A DNA stretch of 18,384 nt from an uncultured Oscillospiraceae bacterium (GTDB taxonomy: Bacteria; Bacillota; Clostridia; Oscillospirales; Oscillospiraceae): contig CAAGIT010000077.1 of NCBI GenBank assembly GCA_900769995.1, positions 1 through 18,384 on the forward strand, read 5' to 3'. Below the pieces are notes generated by a model. It saw nothing but the letters and a program-made list of their open reading frames with translations. It had not been told where the DNA came from and searched no databases. This document shows positions 1-8,318 of this stretch, in pieces. The translations under genes were made by a program, and so were the position numbers. Each line of letters opens with the position of its first letter. Position 1 is the first letter of the stretch.

Positions 1-46
1 CACTAGAACCTGAATCTAGCGAGTCTACCAATTCCACCACTCGCGC
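1..46 (-). tRNA. tRNA-Leu(CAG), 5' part only
   Basis: The reverse complement starts GCGCGAGTGGTGGAATTGG and has the long D-loop and GGTAGACTC pattern of bacterial tRNA-Leu. The anticodon arm is visible: stem CTAGA, loop TTCAGGT, stem TCTAG, giving anticodon CAG (plus-strand positions 10-12). The 5' end is at 46. The variable arm, T arm and 3' acceptor strand lie beyond the window start. A consensus promoter lies just upstream. Confidence 0.93.
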
Positions 47-65
47 ATTTCTTTATTGCTCAGAT

Positions 66-94
66 AATATAGCACATGGTTTTTCCGTTGTCAA
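66..94 (-). promoter_or_regulatory. Sigma-A-type promoter for tRNA-Leu
   Basis: On the minus strand a perfect -35 box TTGACA (89-94) is followed after 17 bp by the -10 box TATATT (66-71). Initiation would fall near 58-60, about a dozen bases before the mature tRNA 5' end at 46. Both boxes and the spacing are seen directly; activity is inferred. Confidence 0.8.
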
Positions 95-114
95 TCCCTA
101 TTTTTTCTTTTTTC

Positions 115-152
115 AAAAAAAGCAAGGAACAGCGCAGGTATGCGCTGTTCCT
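115..152 (-). terminator. Rho-independent terminator after citrate synthase
   Basis: A 12-bp perfect inverted repeat (125-136 with 141-152; stem AGGAACAGCGCA, loop of 4) lies just past the citrate synthase stop codon. On the minus strand it is followed by TGC and then seven Ts (121-115). This is a standard intrinsic terminator separating citrate synthase from the downstream tRNA-Leu promoter. Confidence 0.88.
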
Positions 153-159
153 GAATGTT

Positions 160-1530
160 TTAACGTTCTTCAAATGGGACATAATCCCTATGGCGCATCA
201 GCGGTTTATACGCCGGACGGTAAATTCTGCCGCCGGTGAGGACTTCCTCCATGCGGTGCGCACACCAGCCCGTGATTCGCGCAATGGCGAACAGCGGCGT
301 GAACAGCTCCGGCGGAATATCGAGCATACGATAAATCAGGCCCGAATACATATCCACATTCGCGCACATGATTTTTTCCTTGCCCGTCATCTCGGTAAAG
401 ACTCTCGGGGTGACACGCTCGATCGTTTCCATCAGCTCCAGATCCTCGAGCATTCCCTTCTCCTGCGCAACAAAACGTGCGCTCTTTTTCAGAATTACTG
501 CACGAGGATCGGTCAGTGTATAGACCGCATGACCCATGCCGTAGACCAAGCCCGAATGATCGCCGACCTCGCCGCTCAGAATACGGCGGACATAGGCCGC
601 GACCTCGTCCTCATCCGACCAATCGCGGACATTTGCCTTGATCTCCTCAAATTGCTCCAAAACACGCTGGTTCGCACCGCCGTGCTTCGGCCCTTTCAAA
701 GAACCGACAGCCGCAGCGATGGCAGAATAGGTGTCCGTGCCGGTGGAGGAAACACTGCGGCAGGTAAATGTGGAGTTGTTGCCGCCGCCATGCTCCGCAT
801 GGCAGACCAGGCACAGATCCAGCAGTCTTGCTTCTTCATAGGTGAAGTGCTGATCGGGGCGGATCATGCTCAAAAAGCTCTCCGCCATCGACAGTTCATT
901 CATCGGGCGATGGAGATAGAGGCTCTCATTTTCAAAATAATGCCGCTTGACAACATAGGCATACGCCACGATGACATGGAACCGTGAGATCAGCTCGATG
1001 GACTGACGCATCAGATTTTCCACGCTCAAATCATCCGGGTTCGGGTCGTGCGAATACAGCGACAGCACCGAACGGGCAAGCTTGTTCATAATATCATGGC
1101 TGGGATTCTTGAGGATCATATCCTCGGTAAAATTCACCGGCAGGACCGTGCAGTCGTTGAGCATGGACACAAACATATCATACTGTTCCCGCGTGGGAAG
1201 ATTGCCGAACAGGAGCAGATATGCGATCTCGGAAAAGCCGAAGCGTTTTTCGCGCAGATAGCCGTCGACCAGATCGGTCAGATCATAGCCGCGATAGCTC
1301 AGGCGGCCCTCCATCGGCTCACGTTCGCCATCGACCACGCGATAGCCCAAGACGTTGCCGACCTTCGTACAGCCGATCAGAACACCCGTGCCGTCGGAAT
1401 TGCGCAGACCGCGCTTAATGTTGCTGTTGACGCGGGCTTCTTCGTTCAGACTGTTATGAATTCGATAGTTCGTACATAGATTGTGAAGGTAGTCCGCACG
1501 CTCTGCTGCGGTCAGTTTTCCTTTCGCCAT
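160..1530 (-). CDS. gltA: Citrate synthase
   Basis: 456-residue citrate/2-methylcitrate synthase-family enzyme, condensing acetyl-CoA with oxaloacetate (or possibly propionyl-CoA) in the cytoplasm. The three catalytic positions are present: His247 in HAEHGGGNNST, His334 in GMGHAVY, and Asp393 in VDMYSG. The LSYRGYDL segment (78-85) typical of the family is also visible. The start has GAGGTGA about six bases upstream and lies behind a good promoter. At 456 residues it is longer than the ~370-430 typical of many bacterial forms, mainly through ~45 extra N-terminal residues, as in a clostridial subgroup. In fermentative Clostridia such an enzyme usually feeds glutamate synthesis through a partial TCA branch; that role, and citrate rather than 2-methylcitrate as product, is inferred. 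It is monocistronic, with its own promoter and terminator. Confidence 0.95.
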   Translation of the reverse strand: MAKGKLTAAERADYLHNLCTNYRIHNSLNEEARVNSNIKRGLRNSDGTGVLIGCTKVGNVLGYRVVDGEREPMEGRLSYRGYDLTDLVDGYLREKRFGFSEIAYLLLFGNLPTREQYDMFVSMLNDCTVLPVNFTEDMILKNPSHDIMNKLARSVLSLYSHDPNPDDLSVENLMRQSIELISRFHVIVAYAYVVKRHYFENESLYLHRPMNELSMAESFLSMIRPDQHFTYEEARLLDLCLVCHAEHGGGNNSTFTCRSVSSTGTDTYSAIAAAVGSLKGPKHGGANQRVLEQFEEIKANVRDWSDEDEVAAYVRRILSGEVGDHSGLVYGMGHAVYTLTDPRAVILKKSARFVAQEKGMLEDLELMETIERVTPRVFTEMTGKEKIMCANVDMYSGLIYRMLDIPPELFTPLFAIARITGWCAHRMEEVLTGGRIYRPAYKPLMRHRDYVPFEER

Positions 1531-1562
1531 ACGCTCACCTCAAATACACCTAAATTTTACTC

Positions 1563-1591
1563 ATTTTAGCAGAGTTCTCGCATCCAGTCAA
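1563..1591 (-). promoter_or_regulatory. Sigma-A-type promoter for citrate synthase
   Basis: On the minus strand, -35 TTGACT (1586-1591), 17-bp spacer, -10 TAAAAT (1563-1568). The 5' leader to the ATG at 1530 would be about 25 nt and contains the GAGGTGA ribosome site. No operator-like repeat was seen around it. Confidence 0.75.
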
Positions 1592-1633
1592 GAATTTTGT
1601 GTCCATTCCCGTACTTTTCAGGAGGAATTTACG

Positions 1634-2608
1634 ATGAAACGTCTTGTTATCCTGCTTTTATGTGTCATCTCGATTGCTGCTTTGCTGCTGTTTCTCAAGC
1701 CGGCAAAACCCGCCCAATCCCAAGCCGAGTCTCAGCCGCAAGCAGCACCGGTCGTTACAGCAGCACCGTTTGATTCGACCGTCATGCTGCGGGTGCTGAC
1801 GGAGCAGGGCACGGAGGAATTGCCGCTCGATGCCTATTTGATGCGGGTTTTGCTGGCGGAGATGCCCTCGGATTTTCCGCCGGAGGCTTTGAAAGCGCAG
1901 GCAGTTGCCGCAAGAACCTTTGCCCTGCGGCGTTCGGAGACGAAAAAGCATGAATTCGCGGATATTTGCAGCGACCCCTCCTGCTGTCAGGGCTGCTGTG
2001 ACGCAACCGAGATCCCGCAATCCATCACCGATGCCGTGCTCGCCACCGACGGGTTGGTGATGACCTATGACGGAGCATTGATCGATGCGACGTTTTTCTC
2101 CTGCTCCGGCGGAAAAACCGAGGCGGCGCTTGCCGTTTGGGGCAGTGACATTCCCTATTTGCAATCGGTGGAAAGCCCCGGTGAGGAAAATGCCCCGCGG
2201 TACACAGAGGAAGCTCTTTTGAGCGCGGAATATTTTGCCGAGGTCTTGTCCTCCGCGCATCCGGAGGTCAATCTCGCAGGACAGCCGGAAAACTGGTTCG
2301 GTGCGTGCAGCTACACGGAAGGCGGCGGTGTGGACAAGGTGTTCATCGGCGGCGCGGCCATCGCTGGTACGGAGCTGAGAAAGCTGTTCTCTCTGCGTTC
2401 CACGAAATTTACCATCGCGGCGCAAGACGGTCAGGTTTGCATCGTGACCTGCGGTTTTGGGCATCGGGTCGGATTAAGTCAATACGGCGCAAAATCGATG
2501 GCAGAGCGCGGTGCGGCATTTGCAGAAATTTTGACACATTATTATCAGGGTGCGGCCGTTACACAACTGCAAAATCCCGCAGTCATCGTCCCTCTTGCCG
2601 CGCCATAA
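1634..2608 (+). CDS. spoIID: SpoIID/LytB-domain protein (stage II sporulation protein D-like)
   Basis: 324 residues: an N-terminal membrane anchor (about 4-22), a Pro/Gln/Ala-rich linker (23-45), then a SpoIID domain. SpoIID is a lytic transglycosylase that acts with SpoIIP and SpoIIM during engulfment in endospore formers. The catalytic Glu is expected at E76 in LLAEMP; the signature KAQAVAARTFA (88-98) and C-terminal GHRVGLSQYGA (277-287) are clear. The cluster HEFADICSDPSCCQGCC (106-122) contains the His and Cys residues expected to bind Zn in clostridial SpoIID. A consensus AGGAGGAA site (1620-1627) fixes the start. It stands alone rather than beside other spo genes, and no sigma-E promoter could be recognised, so a general SpoIID/LytB wall enzyme outside sporulation is possible. 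Confidence 0.88.
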   Translation: MKRLVILLLCVISIAALLLFLKPAKPAQSQAESQPQAAPVVTAAPFDSTVMLRVLTEQGTEELPLDAYLMRVLLAEMPSDFPPEALKAQAVAARTFALRRSETKKHEFADICSDPSCCQGCCDATEIPQSITDAVLATDGLVMTYDGALIDATFFSCSGGKTEAALAVWGSDIPYLQSVESPGEENAPRYTEEALLSAEYFAEVLSSAHPEVNLAGQPENWFGACSYTEGGGVDKVFIGGAAIAGTELRKLFSLRSTKFTIAAQDGQVCIVTCGFGHRVGLSQYGAKSMAERGAAFAEILTHYYQGAAVTQLQNPAVIVPLAAP

Positions 2609-2627
2609 TCTGCTCTTGCGCGAAGAT

Positions 2628-2647
2628 CTCGGAATTTCCGAGGTTTT
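2628..2647 (+). terminator. Short hairpin, probable terminator after spoIID
   Basis: A 6-bp stem CTCGGA/TCCGAG with a 3-nt loop (2628-2642) is followed by GTTTTC. The stem is short and the T-run has only four Ts, so termination may be partial. Confidence 0.45.
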
Positions 2648-2670
2648 CGTGCTATTTTGCATCTTGGGGC

Positions 2671-2699
2671 TTTCTTTTCGGCAAAAAATGCGTTATAAT
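2671..2699 (+). promoter_or_regulatory. Candidate promoter for the ten-gene operon
   Basis: A perfect -10 box TATAAT at 2694-2699 lies about 50 bp before the pyridoxamine kinase ATG. The position 17 bp upstream holds only TTTCTT, a poor -35. It is the only promoter-like element seen at the head of the operon. Confidence 0.42.
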
Positions 2700-2749
2700 A
2701 ATGTGTGATTTTTACGCACAACGCACTATGCCCGCCAAAGGATGGAATT

Positions 2750-3616
2750 ATGAAACGAATCGTCAGTATACAAGACATCTCCTGCATCGGCAAATGCTCT
2801 CTGGGTGTTGCCTTGCCGGTGCTATCCGCCATGGGGATCGAATGTGCCTGCCTGCCCACGGCTCTGCTCTCGGCGCATACCGCCTTCGATGGCTTTCACG
2901 CCCACGACCTGACCGGCGATTTTCTCCCGATCTCGGCGCATTGGAAAGCCTTGGGGCTGCACTTTGACGCGATCTACACCGGCTATCTCGGCGCAGAGCG
3001 GCAGATCGAACTGGTACAGGGCTTTCTCTCTGATTTTGCCGCGGAGGATACCCGCATTTTCATTGACCCCGTCATGGCAGATCGCGGCAAGCTTTACTCC
3101 GGCATCGCTCCAACCTTTCCCGATAAAATGCGCGAGCTATGCCGCCACGCCGACATCCTCACGCCCAACGTGACCGAGGCCTGTCTGCTGACGGGCACGG
3201 AATACCGCACGCGCCACGACACCGCCTACGTCCGCAGTCTGCTGGAAAAGCTCCTTGCCCTCGGTGTCGGCACGGCAATCATCACCGGCATCCATCCGGA
3301 CGATGCGCACATGGGCGTTGCGGTGATGAACAAGTCCGGTGAGCTGCGGCTCCATATGGCGCAATATCTGCCGGTCGTCTGTATGGGCACGGGCGACCTG
3401 TTTGCCTCGGTCTGCGTCGGCGCTCTGACGCGCGGGCTGCCCGCTGCGGATGCCATTGCCCTTGCCGCTGACCATGTGGTCGAAACCATCCGTGCCACCA
3501 CCGCCGATCCCGATGCCCGCTGGTACGGCGTAAACTTTGAGGCAACGCTGCCGCAGTTGATGACTCGACTCGGACTGCTGCCGGCACAAGACACTTTCAG
3601 GAGGGGTGAAGCATGA
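2750..3616 (+). CDS. pdxY: Pyridoxal/pyridoxamine kinase
   Basis: 288-residue ribokinase-fold vitamin B6 kinase, which phosphorylates pyridoxamine/pyridoxal/pyridoxine in the salvage route to PLP. The N-terminus VSIQDISCIGKCSLG (5-19), TGYLG (77-81), DPVMADRGKLY (106-116), TPNVTEA (138-144) and the catalytic GTGD (213-216, Asp216 as base) are seen in family order. The start at 2750 is chosen because AAAGGA lies seven bases upstream. A GTG 45 bp upstream (2705) would add 15 residues, but the initial VSIQD strand already starts normally from 2750, and 2705 would lie almost at the predicted transcription start. The stop overlaps the next ATG by ATGA. Which vitamer it prefers cannot be read from the sequence. 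Confidence 0.92.
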   Translation: MKRIVSIQDISCIGKCSLGVALPVLSAMGIECACLPTALLSAHTAFDGFHAHDLTGDFLPISAHWKALGLHFDAIYTGYLGAERQIELVQGFLSDFAAEDTRIFIDPVMADRGKLYSGIAPTFPDKMRELCRHADILTPNVTEACLLTGTEYRTRHDTAYVRSLLEKLLALGVGTAIITGIHPDDAHMGVAVMNKSGELRLHMAQYLPVVCMGTGDLFASVCVGALTRGLPAADAIALAADHVVETIRATTADPDARWYGVNFEATLPQLMTRLGLLPAQDTFRRGEA

Positions 3617-6600
3617 CAAGCTCTTTGCAGAAAAAATCGCCCAAGGAACGGCTGCCGCTGTTTCTGTCGTTTGCCCTGCCGTTTTTGATCGCCTGTGTAT
3701 CACAGATCCTCGCCGGAATCTGGCCGTTTGATGACGGCATGATGCTCGCGCACGACGGCTGGCATCAATATTATCCGTTCTTCCGGGACTTCCGCGACAA
3801 GCTGCTCAGCGGCGGCTCTTTGCAGTACACCTGGACAGTCGGCGCAGGCACAGGCTATCTGTCCCTGTTCGCCTACTATCTCGCCAGCCCGCTAAACCTC
3901 CTGTCGGTCCTCGTGCCGGAGGCATACCTGACAGAGCTTTTCGCCGTCCTGACGATCCTGAAGCTGGCACTTGCCGGTCTGTTTTTCGGCATCTTCCTCA
4001 AAATCGTCTACCGCAAAAACAATTTCGCCATTCCCTTCTTCGCGCTGCTTTACGCCTTCTGCGCATGGGCCTGCGGCTACTATTGGAACATCATGTGGCT
4101 CGACACCTTCGCGCTTCTGCCGCTGCTGATCGCGGGTATGGTATGCCTTCTGCGCGAGGGTAAATTCCGCCTGTATATCACGGCTTTGGCGCTGTCGCTG
4201 TGGTGCTGCTATTATACCGCTTTCTTTAGCTGCATTTTTGTGCTGCTGTGCTTTATCGGCTACTGCATCTGCTGCCCGAACGGTTTTAAGGGCTTCGTTG
4301 TCCGTTTCCTGCGCATTGGTATTTGCACGCTCATCGGCGTGGGCATTGCCGCGGTTTTGCTGATTCCGACCCTTATGTCCATACAGACGACCTATTCCGC
4401 CACCGGCAAGGAAGTCGAGCTGCTCGCCCTGAATATCGCCAAGGACGCAACCGGAATCACCAATGCCACGAACGGTCTTTGGACGGTGTTTAAGGAGCAA
4501 ACCCTGCCGGGTCTGCTCGATGCGACCCGCCAAACACTGGCGCAGCTCATGCCCCCGCCTGAGATCACAAAAATGACCGGTCTGCCGAATATTTTCTGCG
4601 GTTTCTCAACGGTCATGCTCTCGTTCTGTTTCCTGTGCTGCAAGAAAATCAAGCTGCGTGAAAAGATTTTCCATGTGCTTTTGCTCGCTTTTCTGCTGCT
4701 GAGCTTCTTCTCCCGTCAGCTCGATTATATATGGCACGGCTTCCATTTCCCGAATATGCTGCCGTACCGCTTCAGCTTCCTGTTCAGCTTCGTCCTGATC
4801 GCCATGGCGTATCGCGCATGGCTGTTGATGGATGATTTCAACCGGAAATACCTGTTCGCCATCATCCCGCTCTCTGCCCTGCTGATCGCCAACCTCTACG
4901 GCAGAGAAACCGGTGAAAATGCTTTCCTGCTGAAGCAGCTTGGCGAAAAATACGCCTCCTTGCTGGTTTGGGCACTTTCCTGCCTTGTTTTCGTGGGAAT
5001 GGTCGTCTATTTCCTGTTCTACTCCAAAAAACGCAAAAAACTGATGACGGTCTTTCTGCTGCTCATCACAACCTGTGAGGCCGTGCTCTGTCTGGCTGCC
5101 GGCGTAAATCAAATCGGCACGACGACACGCTCTGTCTACCCCAAGGAGAAAAACAACGTCAAAGCTCTGTTGAACTACGCCGAGGAGCAGGAGGACGACC
5201 TGTTCTGGCGCACGGAGGTCACAACCTATCAGTGCCTCAATGACAATGCCCTCAACGGTTACAACGGCGTTTCCATCTTCACCTCCTCGGCAAACGTCAA
5301 TTTTAACCGTTTCTCCCGTGCACTCGGTCTTTCGTCCTGGCCGGGAAGCAACCGCTACGCATATTATGAGGGCACGCCCTTTGCCAACACCATGCTCGGC
5401 ATCAAATATCTTCTGGATCGCGACGGCAACCACATCGATACCGACTACAACACCCTGAAAGCCGTTTCCGGCAATGCCAATCTGTTGGAGAACACCTCGT
5501 ATATCTCCCTCGGCTTTATGACCGACAGTGCTCTTGCGGATTTTGTTCACGGGGATTCCCAGCCGAACCTCATTCTTGAGCAGGAGCGTCTGTTCCAGGC
5601 CGCTACCGGCGTTGAGGACTCGCTGTACACCTTCCATGCCTACAGCGAACTGGAAGCCGAGGAAAACTGTTCCTTCAGTGCCGACCCGACCGGCAGATTT
5701 TTCTACTATAACACCAAAGATCGCTCCGGGGCCACCGAGTACAGCGTCACCTATCGCATCGAAACGACCGGTCTGTACTGCTCTTCCACCAAGATCAACG
5801 ACTTGGAAAATGTAGACATCTATGTCAACGGTGAGCGTCTGTTCCGCCGCAATATCAAAAAGCCCTCTGTTTTCAGTCTCGGCGTTCTCCGTGCCGGGGA
5901 TGAGCTGACCTTCCGCTACGATGTAAAATCGGGCAAGCGTGACCATATCGTCCTCGATGTGGCACTGATGGAACGCGAGGTTTACGACCGTGGCATGGCT
6001 GCCCTGTCCGATGAACCGTGGAAGCTGACAGAGTTCTCCGACACCCGCATCAGCGGCACGATCATTGCCGAGGCTGACGGTCTGTTCTACACCTCCATTC
6101 CCTACGAGCCGGGTTGGACCGCGACCGTTGACGGAAAACCCGTCGCGCTTGCAGTCGGATACGATCCGCAATCCGAGGAGGTCGCTCTGACGGATGCGGT
6201 GATCGTCTTCCCGCTCAGTGCCGGTCTGCACGCCATAACGCTGACCTATCAGGCACCCGGCCTGGTTTTGGGCGGGCTGATTTCCCTCGGAGCGCTGCTT
6301 GCCTTTGCCCTGTTGCTGTTCCTTCGCCGCCGTGATTGGAAGCTGTTCCCGCTGGAATCGGATGTGCTCCCCGAAATTGAAGCACCCGAGGACACGGAAG
6401 AAGCCGAGGCGGACGGTGAAACAGAGGAAATTGAGAAAGCACCGACCGAGTCGGAGGATGAATTTGCCGAGTTTGACATCCCGGAGGTTGATCCCGAGGG
6501 GTTGGCTCCGATTTCCGATGAAGAATTGCTCCTGCGTGCCGATTCCCTTGCCAACCATGTGATGTTCGAGGAAGATACCCCCGATGCGCAGGATGCTGCT

Positions 6601-6663
6601 CCCGAACCGGAATCGACCGGGGAGGAACCCGAAGAAGAACCCGAAAATACAGAAGAAGAATAA
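3613..6663 (+). CDS. YfhO-family polytopic membrane protein
   Basis: 1016 residues with about a dozen hydrophobic segments (first about 15-36; last about 882-904) and a large soluble, presumably extracytoplasmic, region between the last two clusters (about 520-880). It fits the bacterial YfhO family, whose GT-C-like fold and Bacillus relatives are linked to glycosylation of lipoteichoic acid. The first loop has the family pattern DDGMMLAHDGWHQYYPFFRD (40-59) with conserved acidic residues, where GT-C enzymes carry catalytic Asp/Glu. Its start has AGGAGGGG upstream and overlaps the pdxY stop (ATGA). Unusual: after the last membrane segment and a basic RRRDWK stop-transfer there is a ~105-residue tail rich in Glu/Asp/Pro, ending in repeated EEE/EPE runs. 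A polyprenyl-phosphate-sugar-dependent transferase role is inferred; donor and acceptor are unknown. Confidence 0.85.
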   Translation: MTSSLQKKSPKERLPLFLSFALPFLIACVSQILAGIWPFDDGMMLAHDGWHQYYPFFRDFRDKLLSGGSLQYTWTVGAGTGYLSLFAYYLASPLNLLSVLVPEAYLTELFAVLTILKLALAGLFFGIFLKIVYRKNNFAIPFFALLYAFCAWACGYYWNIMWLDTFALLPLLIAGMVCLLREGKFRLYITALALSLWCCYYTAFFSCIFVLLCFIGYCICCPNGFKGFVVRFLRIGICTLIGVGIAAVLLIPTLMSIQTTYSATGKEVELLALNIAKDATGITNATNGLWTVFKEQTLPGLLDATRQTLAQLMPPPEITKMTGLPNIFCGFSTVMLSFCFLCCKKIKLREKIFHVLLLAFLLLSFFSRQLDYIWHGFHFPNMLPYRFSFLFSFVLIAMAYRAWLLMDDFNRKYLFAIIPLSALLIANLYGRETGENAFLLKQLGEKYASLLVWALSCLVFVGMVVYFLFYSKKRKKLMTVFLLLITTCEAVLCLAAGVNQIGTTTRSVYPKEKNNVKALLNYAEEQEDDLFWRTEVTTYQCLNDNALNGYNGVSIFTSSANVNFNRFSRALGLSSWPGSNRYAYYEGTPFANTMLGIKYLLDRDGNHIDTDYNTLKAVSGNANLLENTSYISLGFMTDSALADFVHGDSQPNLILEQERLFQAATGVEDSLYTFHAYSELEAEENCSFSADPTGRFFYYNTKDRSGATEYSVTYRIETTGLYCSSTKINDLENVDIYVNGERLFRRNIKKPSVFSLGVLRAGDELTFRYDVKSGKRDHIVLDVALMEREVYDRGMAALSDEPWKLTEFSDTRISGTIIAEADGLFYTSIPYEPGWTATVDGKPVALAVGYDPQSEEVALTDAVIVFPLSAGLHAITLTYQAPGLVLGGLISLGALLAFALLLFLRRRDWKLFPLESDVLPEIEAPEDTEEAEADGETEEIEKAPTESEDEFAEFDIPEVDPEGLAPISDEELLLRADSLANHVMFEEDTPDAQDAAPEPESTGEEPEEEPENTEEE

Positions 6664-6674
6664 GAGGTATTACT

Positions 6675-8318
6675 ATGGATACAGTCTATCTCGCGAACCT
6701 ATTGTTCCCCAGCGTCACGCTAACCGAGGAGGAATTGGAAGCCCGCTATCCCCTGCGTCAAGCCCCCGAGGGTGCGGTGATCACCCGTATGGCGCCGTCA
6801 CCGACCGGCTTTGTCCATCTGGGCAATCTGGTGCAGGGTCTTGTCTCCGAACGCATGGCACACCAGTCCGGCGGCGTACTCTTCCTGCGTGTGGAGGACA
6901 CCGATGCCAAGCGTGAGGTCGCAGGTGCGGTGGAAGTCCTCATCGATACGCTGAAGCACTATGGCATCAGCTTCGACGAGGGCGCGACCAAGGACGGCGA
7001 CAGCGGCAGCTACGGCCCTTACCGCCAGCGTCAGCGTGCAGAAATTTACCACGTCTACGCCAAGCGTTTGGTCGCCGAGGGCAACGCCTATCCCTGCTTC
7101 TGCACGGAGGAGGAGCTCTCCGCCATGCGCGCCGATCAGGAGGCAAACAAGGTCAATTTCGGCTACTACGGCAAATATGCCATGTGGCGTGACCGCCCGA
7201 TCGAGGACATTCAGGCGCAGCTTGACGCGGGAAATCCGTGGGTGCTCCGCTTCCGTTCGACCGGCTCAATCGAGAATCAGTTCAAATTCGACGATCTCGT
7301 CAAGGGCAAGCTGACCGTCACCGAAAACGACATCGACCATGTCCTTTTGAAGTCCGATGGCATTCCGACCTACCACTTTGCCCACGCAGTCGATGACCAC
7401 CTGATGCGCACGACCCACGTTGTCCGCGGCGATGAATGGCTGCCGAGTCTGCCGTTCCATCTCCAGCTTTTCCGTGCGTTGGGCTTCAAAATCCCGAAGT
7501 ACGTCCACATCGGCCCACTGATGAAGATGGACGGCACCTCCAAGAGAAAGCTCTCCAAGCGCAAAGACCCCGAGCTGGCACTGACGTATTACAAGGCAGA
7601 GGGCTTCCCTGTCCGCGCGGTCTACGAATATATCATGACCCTGCTCAACTCCAACTACGAGGATTGGCGCAAGGCAAATCCCACCGCTCCCTCCGACGAT
7701 TTCAAGTTCTCCTTCAAGAAGCTCAATCCGGCGGGTGCGCTGTTTGACTACGCAAAGCTGTGTGACGTCTCCAAAAACGAGATCGCCCGCATGGACGCGG
7801 AGACCGTCTACACCCTCGCGCTGGAATACGCCGAGGAATTTGACCCCGCATTTGCCGCCGTACTGAAGGCTCGTCCCGACTTTGCAAAGTCCATCCTCGC
7901 CATCGGCCGCGGTGGCAAGAAGCCGCGCAAGGATCTTGCCACGTGGAAGGATGTCAAGCCGTATATGGGCTTCTTCTATGACGAGTTCTTCGTATTTGAG
8001 GGCTTCCCGACCCAGTTTGACAGCGCGATCATCCGCACCGTACTGGAAAAATTCCTCGACCGCTACGACCCCGCCGATGACGCGACCGTCTGGTTCAGCA
8101 AGGTCAAGGAGATCACCGCCGAGATCGGCTTTGCCGCCGACATGAAGGAATACAAGGCAGAGCCGGAACGCTTTGGCGGCTCGGTCGCAGACGTTTCCAC
8201 CTTCCTGCGTGTTGCCGTCACCGGCAAGACCAATTCACCCGACCTCTACACCGTCATGCAGCTTTTGGGCGCGGAAAAGAGCGTTGAACGCATCCGTACC
8301 GCGATGGAAAAGGCATGA
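6675..8318 (+). CDS. gltX: Glutamate--tRNA ligase (class I)
   Basis: 547-residue glutamyl-tRNA synthetase, charging tRNA-Glu (and in many Firmicutes also tRNA-Gln, corrected by GatCAB). The Rossmann core opens at about 36 with RMAPSPTGFVHLGNL (38-52; HLGN is the HIGH box). The KMSKS equivalent is KLSKR (292-296), and WLPSLPFHLQLF (255-266) is the typical segment before it. A CFC motif (about 142-144) recalls the zinc insert, without an obvious full zinc set. It is longer than the ~480-500 of common GluRS: about 35 residues precede the first catalytic strand, and the C-terminal anticodon-binding half is divergent. RBS GAGGT lies about six bases upstream, 11 bp after yfhO. An essential gene inside a surface-glycan operon is notable. 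GluRS identity is firm; discriminating versus non-discriminating is not decidable here. Confidence 0.94.
   Translation: MDTVYLANLLFPSVTLTEEELEARYPLRQAPEGAVITRMAPSPTGFVHLGNLVQGLVSERMAHQSGGVLFLRVEDTDAKREVAGAVEVLIDTLKHYGISFDEGATKDGDSGSYGPYRQRQRAEIYHVYAKRLVAEGNAYPCFCTEEELSAMRADQEANKVNFGYYGKYAMWRDRPIEDIQAQLDAGNPWVLRFRSTGSIENQFKFDDLVKGKLTVTENDIDHVLLKSDGIPTYHFAHAVDDHLMRTTHVVRGDEWLPSLPFHLQLFRALGFKIPKYVHIGPLMKMDGTSKRKLSKRKDPELALTYYKAEGFPVRAVYEYIMTLLNSNYEDWRKANPTAPSDDFKFSFKKLNPAGALFDYAKLCDVSKNEIARMDAETVYTLALEYAEEFDPAFAAVLKARPDFAKSILAIGRGGKKPRKDLATWKDVKPYMGFFYDEFFVFEGFPTQFDSAIIRTVLEKFLDRYDPADDATVWFSKVKEITAEIGFAADMKEYKAEPERFGGSVADVSTFLRVAVTGKTNSPDLYTVMQLLGAEKSVERIRTAMEKA

Noticed and set aside
76..987. 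303-codon plus-strand frame over citrate synthase
   Set aside because: Antisense to a gene with all three catalytic residues; Arg/Gln/His-rich translation, no ribosome site, and it crosses the minus-strand terminator and tRNA promoter.
2705..2749. GTG start giving a longer pyridoxamine kinase
   Set aside because: It lies at the predicted transcription start without a ribosome site, while the ATG at 2750 has AAAGGA at proper spacing.
4606..6558. 650-codon open frame on the minus strand
   Set aside because: It lies wholly antisense to the YfhO-family gene; its translation is a low-quality Gln/Gly/Arg-rich string without motifs, as expected from codon-biased GC-rich coding sequence.
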